39,770 bases of DNA. Origin: Pseudomonadota bacterium (lineage in GTDB: Bacteria; Pseudomonadota; Gammaproteobacteria; Steroidobacterales; Steroidobacteraceae). The stretch's first letter is position 1. The number at the start of each line of letters is the position of its first letter. Made by a program: the position numbers and the translations under genes. Shown here piece after piece: positions 1 through 7,569 of this stretch. The notes beneath the pieces were generated by a model, which saw only the letters and a list, made by a program, of their open reading frames with translations, was not told the origin of the DNA and did not search any database. The DNA is taken from NCBI GenBank assembly GCA_021805275.1, contig JAJZFQ010000154.1:1-39770 (forward strand). Direction: 5' to 3'.

Positions 1-2
1 CC

Positions 3-401
3 GTGGCGGAGCGTCTGGAATTGGGGCCGCTCGAGCTCAAGGTCCTGGAGTCACTCTGGGGCCGGGGGCGGGCGGCGACCGTGCGGCACGTGCAGCCGTC
101 GTTCCCCGAACTCGCCTACACGACGCTGATGACGACCCTGGATCGGCTGTATCGCAAGGGCGTGCTGCGCCGCTGCCGCCTCGGCCGTGCCTTTGGCTAT
201 GAGCCGCGCTGCTCGCGCGACGAGTTGTTCGGAGACATGATGTCCGGGCAGGTGAGCGATCTGCTGGCGAGCTGCCACGACAGCACCGCGCTGCTGTCGA
301 CCCTGGTGCAGGCGGTCGGCCATGCTGATGCTGAGTTGCTCGATGAGCTCGAGGCACTGGTTCGCACCGAGCGTCGGCGGCTGAGGTCTGAAGAGAAATG
401 A
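3..401 (+). CDS. BlaI/MecI/CopY-family transcriptional repressor
   Basis: The 132-residue product matches the BlaI/MecI winged-helix family in length and layout. An N-terminal segment of the 'LGPLELKVLESLWGRG' type opens the winged helix, a recognition-helix region 'YTTLMTTLDRLYRKGVLRR' follows at about residues 38-57, and the rest is a helical dimerisation tail. Family members bind operators as dimers and are inactivated by proteolysis triggered by a partner M56 membrane protease. That partner is the next gene, which overlaps this one by four bases (ATGA). The start used is a GTG at base 3; because the window begins two bases earlier, a slightly longer N-terminus cannot be excluded. No beta-lactamase or other obvious target lies downstream, so the regulated gene is unknown. 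Family assignment is firm; the ligand or signal is not visible. Confidence 0.85.
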   Translation: MAERLELGPLELKVLESLWGRGRAATVRHVQPSFPELAYTTLMTTLDRLYRKGVLRRCRLGRAFGYEPRCSRDELFGDMMSGQVSDLLASCHDSTALLSTLVQAVGHADAELLDELEALVRTERRRLRSEEK

Positions 402-1333
402 GCTTCGACCTCACTCTCACCCTGGTGGTGCTGGCGAGTTTCGGCCTCGCCAACGTGCTGCTCTCCGGACTGCTCGCCCTCGGTTGGCGGCTGGGACTGA
501 TCGCGCGCATGGTGCGTGCGGACGCGATCCTCGGCATCCGTCTCGTGCCCGCGGTCGGTTCGGCGCTTCTGGCCCTGACGATCGTGCTGCCGGCGTTCCT
601 GCGTGACGAGCCTCCGCATGCGCACGACCGCCCCGGTGCGTTACTGATCGCCTCGGCAGCGCTGGCGGTCCTTACGCTTGTGGACGGGCTGCGGCGGGGC
701 CGGCGGGCCTGGCGGGCGGCTCGGGAACTGGTGCCGGACGCAGCGCCGCTCGAGCGCTCTACCGCCGCACAGGCCGAGGTGAGCGTCATCAATGTGACCG
801 AGCCAGTGGTGGCGCTTGTCGGCGGGTGGCGGCAGCGCATCGTGGCGGCCCGATGTGTCGAAGCCGCGTGCGACAGCGAGGAGTTCCGCCAGGTGATCGC
901 GCACGAGGCGGCCCACCGGGACGCGCGCGACAACCTGAAGCTCCTTGCCGTGCTGTCGATGCCGGACGTGCTGGCGTGGCTGCCCGCGGGCCGCGCGCTC
1001 ACCGCGCAGTGGCGGGCCGCCACCGAGCTCGAGGCCGATGAGCGCGCGAGCGGTGCCGATCCGCACAAGCGTGTGGCGCTGGCCTCCGCGCTGATCAAGG
1101 TGGCGCGCCTGACCGTCGCGCGGGGCAGGCCGCCGCGAACGGTGCGCGCGTCCGGCCGTTTCGGCGGACTGGAGCACCGCATCCGGCGACTGCTTGCCCC
1201 ATCCACGGGCGGCGTGCGGGCATTCCCGGGGCGGCGCGTCATGACCTCGGCGCTGCTCGTCCCGCTGCTCGCCATGCCGCTGTATGCCCTGGTTCACCGG
1301 GTCATCGAAGTGTTGGTCGCCTTCGGGCGTTGA
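398..1333 (+). CDS. M56-family (BlaR1-like) membrane metallopeptidase
   Basis: The 311-residue membrane protein has hydrophobic segments near the N-terminus (about residues 5-30 and 48-70), another around 85-95, and one at the C-terminus. The zinc-protease motif HEAAH (an HExxH match) lies at residues 169-173, followed by the 'ELEADERAS' element typical of M56 enzymes. In BlaR1/MecR1 systems this protease cleaves the cognate BlaI repressor after ligand sensing. Here the extracellular penicillin-binding sensor domain of BlaR1 is missing: the protein ends soon after the last membrane segment. It is therefore a short sensor-less M56 type, and the inducing signal is unknown. The start overlaps the repressor stop by four bases, so the two are surely translated together. 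Confidence 0.85.
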   Translation: MSFDLTLTLVVLASFGLANVLLSGLLALGWRLGLIARMVRADAILGIRLVPAVGSALLALTIVLPAFLRDEPPHAHDRPGALLIASAALAVLTLVDGLRRGRRAWRAARELVPDAAPLERSTAAQAEVSVINVTEPVVALVGGWRQRIVAARCVEAACDSEEFRQVIAHEAAHRDARDNLKLLAVLSMPDVLAWLPAGRALTAQWRAATELEADERASGADPHKRVALASALIKVARLTVARGRPPRTVRASGRFGGLEHRIRRLLAPSTGGVRAFPGRRVMTSALLVPLLAMPLYALVHRVIEVLVAFGR

Positions 1334-1523
1334 GCGGCCCGGGCACTCGGCGCGAGCCATCCTCTGGTGCTCATGACGGATCCTGTCGCGCACGGCGCGT
1401 GCAGGCAATCGTTCGGTCACGTTTGTGCGGTATGCTCCCGCCGCGATTCGGTGTGCCTGCGCCCGCGCCGAAGCGCCCCGCCTTCCTGCGGTACGGGATG
1501 ATGCGCGCAGCCTAAGGAGTGCC

Positions 1524-4433
1524 ATGATCAGATCCCAATGCCGCCACAATCACCGCCTTGCGCGGTGGTCGCTCGGTCTCGCCCTCGGGGTGTGTCTGCC
1601 GGCTCTGGCGGTGAGCCCACCGGCCGAGCATACCGATCTCATCGCCCGGCCGGTGCACGTCACCGCCGCGAACCGCACGCGCTACAGCGCGACGCTACCC
1701 ACGTGGCGGCGCGTGAGCCCGGTGGGCACGCTCATCAGCACGCCCAATTTTCCCACCAAGGTGCTGAGTATCCCCGGGCACGTCCTCGTGCTTGCCAACG
1801 GCGCGACCGTCTTCCAGACGGTCACCTGGTACGGCCCGGACCTGCAGCGCCAGGCGCGCCTTGCGACGTTCAGCGCCGTCGCCCCGGCGCACGCAACCCT
1901 CTCTACGTTCTCCGGCAGCTCCGCGCAGGTCATCAATCCGCTCCATGCGGGCGCGGCAGGCTCGGTGTACTCGACGAATCAGCCGGCGAAGGTGCGCGCC
2001 GCCGAGGCGCAGGCCACGGAGCGGGCCGAGGAGAACCCCGAGCCGATTGCGACCCAGGTCATCTCGCACAGCGATCTGTTCCAGGGTCTGGCCGCCGGGC
2101 GCGACGGGACGGTCTATGCCACCGGCGGGAACGCCGACAAGGTATTCGCGCTGCGGATGCAGGCGGGCCGGGTGCGGGTCGTGCACGTGTATGGGCTCAC
2201 CTGGCAGCACTTCCCATCCAGCCAGTATCCGTACGTGTATCAAGGCAATCACGACCAGAAGCCCTTTCGCTTCTATCCCGATTCGGTGGTCGTGAGCCCG
2301 AACGGGCGGTACCTGTACGTCACGGGGCTGCTCGCCAACAGTCTGGCGCGCATCGACCTCAGCAGCGGCGCGACGCGCTACGTGAACGTCGGTTCGTTCC
2401 CGTTCGCCGTGGTGCTCGCCGACGGCGGTCACCGGCTTGCCGTGAGCGACTGGGCGGGCAGCGGGGTGACGGTTCTCGACCGACGGACGCTGCGCGTCCT
2501 CGGCACCGTCGCCACCGGTCCTGCGGTCGGCCCGCACACCGTGGCCGCCGGCGTGCATCCCACCGCGATGAGCAGCGTGCCGAATGGACCGGATGTCTGG
2601 GTGGCGGACGCCAATGCCGATGCGCTGGTGCAGATCGACACCCGTTCGTTGAAGGCGGTGCGGGTCATCGCCGATGGGCCGTACCCGGGGGCGCCGCCTG
2701 GCAGCTATCCGGACGCGCTGGCCGTGGCACAGGACAAGCTGTTCGTCGCCAACGCCGGCAATGACGACGTGGCGGTCTACGATCTGGCCAGCGGCAAGGC
2801 CTTGGGACTAATCCCCACGGGCTGGTACCCGAGCGACCTCGCCGTAAGGGATGACAACCTCTACGTGGTGGCGGCCAAGGGACTGGGGACCGGGCCGAAC
2901 CTTAAGTGGCAGTACATCGGCAACATGATGCACGGCCTGCTGCAGCGGGTGCCGTTGCAGGATCTGGCGCACGAACTGCCGCGCTGGACGCACGAGGCAC
3001 TGCAGAGCGGCGGGTTCCTGCCCGCGCAACGGCGGACGATGGCGCAGCACAACGCCCGGACTACGGCGTTTCTGCGCCGCCACATCCACTACGTCGTGCT
3101 CATCCTGCACGAGAACAAGACGTTCGACGAGGATTTCGGGGAATACCGCGCGGCGGGCGCCTGGGCCGATCCGCGCTTCGCCCTGTATGGTCCGCGGGAG
3201 CTGCCGAACCTCTACCGTTGGGCCGCACATGATGCGCTGTTCGCGAACTTCATGGCCGACGGCGAGGTGACGGCGCAGGGCCACCAGTGGACCGACGGCG
3301 CATCGGATTCGGACGTCGTGCAGCGTCTCTGGCCCGAGTACTACTCGGGCCGGGCACTGGTGTGGAATGCCGGTCCGGGTGGAACCGGCGCACTGTACCC
3401 GAAAGCCCCAGCGAGCCACGATCCGTTCGAGTATGCCCGCCGGCGTCTCGGCGCGTATGCCAACCCGTGGATCAGCTACCCGCAGCGACTTTACCTGTTC
3501 AACGACCTGTTGGCGCACGGGGTGTCGTTCGAAGACTTCGGTGAGAACGTCACGCGCGCCCGCGACGGCGTGATCCGCAGCGCCCTGATCGCACACGTCG
3601 ATCAGACGTATCCCGGCTGGGACCGGCTGATCCGCGACGATAACCGGGTCGATGCGGCCCTCGCGTGGCTCAAGGCCCACCCCGGCAAGGCGTTCCCGCA
3701 CTTCATCTTTATCTGGCTGCCCGATGATCATACCGCGGGTTTGAAGGCGTGCTATTACAGCCCGGATTACTACGTAGCCGACAACGATCACGCCACCGCG
3801 CGACTGGTGCACTACCTTGCCGGGACGCCCCAGTGGCGCCACATGGTGGTGTTCCTCGAGCAGGATGACGCGCAGAGCGGCGCCGACCACATCAATGCGC
3901 ACCGCACGCTGGCGCTCGCGATGGGCCCCTGGGTCAAGTCCGCAGTGCTGGACACGCAGCCGCTCTCGCAGGTCAACATCGTGCGCAGCATCGAGGCGAT
4001 ATTGGGTTTGCCGGCGATGTCGCAGTGGGATGCGAATTCTGAGGTCATCTCGGGAATCTGGCGCACGACTGCGCGCGCCGAGGCCATGGAGGTGCTGCCC
4101 ATGCAGGTTCCGGTGCAGTTCAACCCGGGCCGGTGCAGCGACCAGCTGCTCCTGCGGCGCGAGGCTGGGGCGGCGGGGCACCCGCTGACCCCCGAGTGGC
4201 TGAAGCGGCACACCGATCCGCACGGTGCGCACGGTCCTGCGTTGAGCTCCCGTGAGGCATTCACGCCGACTTCGATCCTGAAGGTCGCCGGACCGGAGCA
4301 GATGCGTCAGGAATGGATCGCGAGCAAGGGACAGCGCAGCTACCGTGCTTTCCAGCAATTTCTGCGTGAGTACGCCGCTGCGCACGGCGGTCCGGTGTCG
4401 GCATACGAGGCGAACGACGGGGCGCTGCATTGA
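1524..4433 (+). CDS. secreted YVTN beta-propeller / phosphoesterase-family fusion protein
   Basis: The start chosen is ATG 1524 because an AAGGAG ribosome site lies just upstream and a Sec signal peptide then follows ('SLGLALGVCLPALAVS'). The product is about 969 residues. Residues ~150-480 form YVTN/YncE-like seven-bladed propeller repeats (for example 'VSPNGRYLYVTGLLANSLAR'). From about residue 520 an alkaline-phosphatase-superfamily phosphoesterase domain begins with 'LHENKTFDEDFGEY', the family's ENxTFD signature. It later shows 'LPDDHTAG' and 'LEQDDAQSGADHINAHR', which match conserved metal-site segments of this family. Such fusions are annotated as bifunctional YncE/alkaline phosphatase-like proteins; the substrate is not known (phosphodiesters or phospholipids are candidates). 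It is monocistronic, with 190 bases of non-coding DNA before it. Confidence 0.85.
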   Translation: MIRSQCRHNHRLARWSLGLALGVCLPALAVSPPAEHTDLIARPVHVTAANRTRYSATLPTWRRVSPVGTLISTPNFPTKVLSIPGHVLVLANGATVFQTVTWYGPDLQRQARLATFSAVAPAHATLSTFSGSSAQVINPLHAGAAGSVYSTNQPAKVRAAEAQATERAEENPEPIATQVISHSDLFQGLAAGRDGTVYATGGNADKVFALRMQAGRVRVVHVYGLTWQHFPSSQYPYVYQGNHDQKPFRFYPDSVVVSPNGRYLYVTGLLANSLARIDLSSGATRYVNVGSFPFAVVLADGGHRLAVSDWAGSGVTVLDRRTLRVLGTVATGPAVGPHTVAAGVHPTAMSSVPNGPDVWVADANADALVQIDTRSLKAVRVIADGPYPGAPPGSYPDALAVAQDKLFVANAGNDDVAVYDLASGKALGLIPTGWYPSDLAVRDDNLYVVAAKGLGTGPNLKWQYIGNMMHGLLQRVPLQDLAHELPRWTHEALQSGGFLPAQRRTMAQHNARTTAFLRRHIHYVVLILHENKTFDEDFGEYRAAGAWADPRFALYGPRELPNLYRWAAHDALFANFMADGEVTAQGHQWTDGASDSDVVQRLWPEYYSGRALVWNAGPGGTGALYPKAPASHDPFEYARRRLGAYANPWISYPQRLYLFNDLLAHGVSFEDFGENVTRARDGVIRSALIAHVDQTYPGWDRLIRDDNRVDAALAWLKAHPGKAFPHFIFIWLPDDHTAGLKACYYSPDYYVADNDHATARLVHYLAGTPQWRHMVVFLEQDDAQSGADHINAHRTLALAMGPWVKSAVLDTQPLSQVNIVRSIEAILGLPAMSQWDANSEVISGIWRTTARAEAMEVLPMQVPVQFNPGRCSDQLLLRREAGAAGHPLTPEWLKRHTDPHGAHGPALSSREAFTPTSILKVAGPEQMRQEWIASKGQRSYRAFQQFLREYAAAHGGPVSAYEANDGALH

Positions 4434-4556
4434 GGCCGCGCCCGATGGCCCGATGAGCCGTTCCCCCGGCGTTCAGTCGGGCCTGCCGGGGCGGATCGGA
4501 GGCGAGTGGATGCGGTCCTGGTGCGTAGGCCGGCCGCGATCGGCTGGGTCAAAGTC

Positions 4557-4576
4557 CCCGGCCGGTTTCGGCCGGG
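4557..4576. other. perfect 8-bp inverted repeat with GTTT loop
   Basis: CCCGGCCG at 4557-4564 and CGGCCGGG at 4569-4576 are exact inverted copies separated by GTTT. It lies about 125 bases after the phosphoesterase stop codon. No T-run follows, so a classical intrinsic terminator is not shown; it could still be the 3' end of the upstream transcript. Confidence 0.4.
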
Positions 4577-4655
4577 CCGGTTGGTGCGATTCGAGTGATG
4601 TCCGGCCACATCCATGTGCGGCGGCACGTTCCGCGGACGCAGGCCCGCGGTGCAA

Positions 4656-4685
4656 TTGACCGCGACGCACTGCTGGGGGGATGAT
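4656..4685 (+). promoter_or_regulatory. candidate sigma-70 promoter for the soluble diguanylate cyclase
   Basis: TTGACC (5 of 6 to consensus) and GATGAT (4 of 6) are separated by 18 bases, in the least GC-rich part of the gap. Judged by sequence alone. Confidence 0.3.
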
Positions 4686-4854
4686 TCGTACCCAGATACG
4701 GCCCAAAGATGGACTACAATCGTTTGCCGTTGATGAGTACGAACAATAAGCCGCAGTGCGGGACCCGATCGATCCATTGTCATCGACTGCCTCGAGGCGC
4801 CGCGCGGCGCTGTCGCTCGCCGAGTGACACGCGCCTCGGCAGTCCGGTGTCGCC

Positions 4855-5883
4855 ATGAGATATATCGAATCAAAAGAGCAAAGCGCCGAGTTGCTGCGTC
4901 TCACGTTGCCGCTGATGGTGCGTCAGACGGCCGCCTATCATCCCATCAGCTACACGATCTGGTATGAGCACGTCGCGGGCATCAACCCGCCGCTCAGCTC
5001 CGCGCTCGCGGCGCGGCTCGAGACGAACGAGCCGTTGAGCGACGATGAGGCGTACCGGCTCTACGCGCGGCACGTCTCGGAGCGGGATGCGGCCGTGCTC
5101 GATCATCTGCAGCAACGCCTGCAGGACCTGCTCGACGACACCGCGCGGACCATCAACAGCGCGGGCGAGGACAGCGGGCACTTCACCCGCACGCTGCGCG
5201 AGAGCCGCTCGGATCTGGAGCAGGAGGCGACGGCCGCGAAGATCCAGCAGGTGATCGCGCGCCTGTTGAGCGAGGCGCTGCGCATGGAGACGATGACCCA
5301 GATCCTCTCGGAGAAGCTCGATGGCAGCACCCGCGAGGTCAGGGCGTTGACCGAGCAGCTGCAGCGGGCGCAGACCGAGGCGGTCATCGATCCGTTGTGC
5401 GGTATCCACAACCGGCGCGGCTTCCTGCGCGAGGCGAAAGCGCTGCTTGAATCGAGCGCCGGCCTCGAGGGCAGCGCGATCGTGCTGGCGGATGTCGATC
5501 ACTTCAAGCAGGTCAACGACACCTACGGACATCTGCTCGGCGACAAGGTGCTGCGCTCGGTCGGCGGTATATTCCGCGAAAGCGTCAAGGAGGTCGGCGT
5601 CGCCGCGCGCGTCGGCGGGGAGGAGTTCGCGTTGCTGCTGCCGGGCACGACGCTGCAGGCGGCGCGCGCGCTGGCCGAGCAGATCCGCGCGGCGGTCGGG
5701 CGCGGACGGATCCAGCGCGAAAAGAACAAGGAGGACATCGGATCGATCACCGTGTCCCTCGGGGTGGCCGTCGGGACCGCGGGCGAAACGCTCGACATGC
5801 TGATGTTTCGCGCCGACCGGGCGCTCTACTCGGCCAAGCGTGCCGGGCGCAACCAGGTGTGCATCGAGGCGCCGAGCACCTGA
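4855..5883 (+). CDS. soluble diguanylate cyclase (GGDEF)
   Basis: The 342-residue cytoplasmic protein has no membrane segment. Residues 1-~170 are helical, starting with a segment containing 'HPISYTIWYEHVAGINPPLS' that recurs at the N-terminus of some soluble GGDEF proteins and probably acts as a sensor or dimerisation region. Residues ~178-338 are the GGDEF domain: 'DPLCGIHNRRGF', 'ADVDHFKQVNDTYGH', the active-site GGEEF, and 'ADRALYSAKRAGRNQV'. All elements needed to make c-di-GMP from two GTP are present. The inhibitory RxxD site is absent: KEVG stands where it should be, so feedback inhibition may be lost. No clear Shine-Dalgarno precedes ATG 4855, but the first codons are unusually AT-rich, which would keep the start unstructured. 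Confidence 0.9.
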   Translation: MRYIESKEQSAELLRLTLPLMVRQTAAYHPISYTIWYEHVAGINPPLSSALAARLETNEPLSDDEAYRLYARHVSERDAAVLDHLQQRLQDLLDDTARTINSAGEDSGHFTRTLRESRSDLEQEATAAKIQQVIARLLSEALRMETMTQILSEKLDGSTREVRALTEQLQRAQTEAVIDPLCGIHNRRGFLREAKALLESSAGLEGSAIVLADVDHFKQVNDTYGHLLGDKVLRSVGGIFRESVKEVGVAARVGGEEFALLLPGTTLQAARALAEQIRAAVGRGRIQREKNKEDIGSITVSLGVAVGTAGETLDMLMFRADRALYSAKRAGRNQVCIEAPST

Positions 5884-5978
5884 TTCGACCGCCCCGCACC
5901 GAGTCCGGTGGACTCGCCGGCCGGCTGCCGCGCTGCCGCCGCAGCCCTGCTGACCCACCTGGCGGCCGGACCTGCCGC

Positions 5979-6674
5979 TCAAAGGTGGCGCAGCAGATCG
6001 AAGCCCAGTTTCAGAGAGTCCCAGACAATCCCGACCGCGATCCGCACCCCGGTCGAGGTGATGTCGATGAGGCCGCGTAGTGCGAAGCGGCCGGCCTCGG
6101 CCAGGATCTCGTGGGGGTGTCGCGAGGCGTAGCGCACCGCGATCTGCTCGTCGCGGCGCGCGGCTTGGCGTTGCGCGGCGGTGAGGTCGGCCGCAGAGAT
6201 CGCCCGCAGGTGCACCGGCGCCGTGCCCGCGAGGTAGAAGCCGAGCTGGGACGCCACGGCGGGCGTCACATCCACGATGCGCCCGCCGTAGAACGGACCC
6301 CGGTCATCCACCATCGCCACCGCCTCGCGGCCGTTGCTCAGGTTGCGGATCGTCACCCAGGTGCCGAATGGCAGCGTCGTACTGGCAACGCGCATGGCCT
6401 GCGGGTCGAACGGCGCGCCGCTCGCGGTGGGGCGGCCGGTAGCGCCGCGGCCGTACCAGGACGCCACGCCGCGCGCCTGATAGCCGGCCGCCGAGGCGAG
6501 CACCCGGTAGCAGCCGTGCCCGGCAACGCAGTAACCGCCGGCCGGTGGCCTTTGCGGCGGTCCGGCGGCGCAGCCGGCGAGGAGACAGGCCGTCGCGATG
6601 GAGCCGTACGGGAGCGCGCGGCGGCCGTGTCGCGCAATCCGCGTCCGGGACGCCCGCCGTGGCGGCCCGCGCAC
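5979..6674 (-). CDS. rlpA: RlpA-like double-psi beta-barrel lipoprotein
   Basis: RlpA proteins are septal-ring lipoproteins that cleave peptidoglycan strands lacking stem peptides. This one has a lipobox LLAGC and then the DPBB core: 'GVASWYGRGATGRPTASG', 'LPFGTWVTIRNLSNGR', 'MVDDRGPFYGGRIVDV'. There is no C-terminal SPOR domain; instead there are about 60 mostly helical residues. Two positions usually acidic or basic in active RlpA are changed: TASG is followed by Ala rather than Glu, and the 'AAH' His is Ser ('VASTTLP'); the Asp of the DRGP segment remains. It may therefore be a non-catalytic glycan binder. The start is uncertain: GTG 6674 gives a basic n-region before the lipobox, while an ATG at 6749 would overlap the upstream dehydrogenase gene by 50 bases. 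Confidence 0.8.
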   Translation of the reverse strand: MRGPPRRASRTRIARHGRRALPYGSIATACLLAGCAAGPPQRPPAGGYCVAGHGCYRVLASAAGYQARGVASWYGRGATGRPTASGAPFDPQAMRVASTTLPFGTWVTIRNLSNGREAVAMVDDRGPFYGGRIVDVTPAVASQLGFYLAGTAPVHLRAISAADLTAAQRQAARRDEQIAVRYASRHPHEILAEAGRFALRGLIDITSTGVRIAVGIVWDSLKLGFDLLRHL

Positions 6675-6699
6675 CTCACGGCGCGGCTGCGCAAGCGGC

Positions 6700-7458
6700 T
6701 TAATGCACGTAGGAGGCTGCGTTGACGTCGATGGTGCTGCCGGTCGCATGATCGGCCAGTCCGCTGGCCAGGAAGGCGACGAGCGGAGCGATATCCTCCG
6801 GTTCCGTCAGGCGTCTGAGGGCGATGTCCGCGGTCGCGAAGTCCTCGCCGTACTGGTCGATGAACTCCGCGGCCATCTCCGTGCGGGTGAATCCGGGCGC
6901 CACGTTGAAGGCGAGGATGCCGGCCTTTCCATAGCCGCGCGCGATGGAGCGGGTCAGCGCGACCAGGCCGGCCTTGGAGGCCGCGTAGGCCAGGTAATGC
7001 GGCTGATCGCCGCGAAAGGCCGCCCGCGAGGTGATGTTGATGATGCGTCCGCCGCCGCGGTCCGCGAAATGCGCCACGGCGAGCTTGCACAGAATGCCCG
7101 GGGCCCGCAGGTTGGTCGCGAGTGTCGCATCCCACTCTCGCACCCAGGGCTCGATGTCACCGTCCGGCGCGGAAGAGATGGCGATTCCGGCGTTGTTCAC
7201 CAGCGTGTTCACCTGGCCGAAGCGTGCAACGACCGCGCTCCAGAGGTCCGCGCATTCATCGGGGGAGGCCAGATCGGCCTGGAAGATCTCCGCCCCGTGC
7301 CCGGCCTGTTCCGCCACCGCCTCGGCCGCGCCGCGATGGTGCCGGTAATGCACGGCGATGCGCGCCCCGGCAGCGCCCATGGTTCGGGCGATGGCCGCGC
7401 CAATGCCGCGGCTCGCGCCGGTGATGACTACGCAGGTGTTCTTCAGCTCGATCTGCAT
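6700..7458 (-). CDS. short-chain dehydrogenase/reductase (FabG-like)
   Basis: The 252-residue classical SDR has the NAD(P)-binding 'TGASRGIG' at about residues 14-21, 'NNAG' at about 88-91, and the catalytic Ser-Tyr-Lys set with 'YAASK'. A 'PGFTRTEMA' loop and a C-terminal 'ATGSTIDVNAA' segment resemble 3-oxoacyl-ACP reductases. The residues just after the glycine motif do not settle cofactor choice. It could be a second FabG or an oxidoreductase for another hydroxy or keto substrate. It is divergent from the 5-oxoprolinase gene across a 111-base gap and lies just upstream of the rlpA-like gene, whose start may overlap its end. No pathway partner is evident. Confidence 0.85.
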   Translation of the reverse strand: MQIELKNTCVVITGASRGIGAAIARTMGAAGARIAVHYRHHRGAAEAVAEQAGHGAEIFQADLASPDECADLWSAVVARFGQVNTLVNNAGIAISSAPDGDIEPWVREWDATLATNLRAPGILCKLAVAHFADRGGGRIINITSRAAFRGDQPHYLAYAASKAGLVALTRSIARGYGKAGILAFNVAPGFTRTEMAAEFIDQYGEDFATADIALRRLTEPEDIAPLVAFLASGLADHATGSTIDVNAASYVH

Positions 7459-7569
7459 GACGCACTCTCCCGGGGGCGAGGGACCCCGGGGAGTCTATCA
7501 TCGCAGGGGGGATGCGCCGCGAGGGGCGCCCGCGCGGCGCCATGCCGAGCGGGCTGCTAAGATTCCGCG

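Larger units (their letters stand above)
4434..4854. other. 421-base intergenic region before the diguanylate cyclase
   Basis: No convincing coding region is visible. The left half is very GC-rich and carries a perfect 8-bp hairpin (4557-4576). The right half is richer in A and T and holds a candidate sigma-70 promoter: TTGACC at 4656-4661, an 18-base spacer, and GATGAT at 4680-4685. A second -10-like TACAAT lies at 4715-4720. If one of these is used, the cyclase mRNA would have an untranslated leader of roughly 130-165 bases. Confidence 0.5.

Noticed and set aside
2808..4430. 540-codon minus-strand frame opposite the phosphoesterase
   Set aside because: Shadow of the real gene; no recognisable motif, and composition rich in Arg and Val.
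7466..7497. CCCGGGG-rich imperfect inverted repeat between the SDR and oxoprolinase genes
   Set aside because: Pairing needs a bulge, and the site lies between divergent 5' ends where a terminator is not expected; an operator cannot be argued from one copy.
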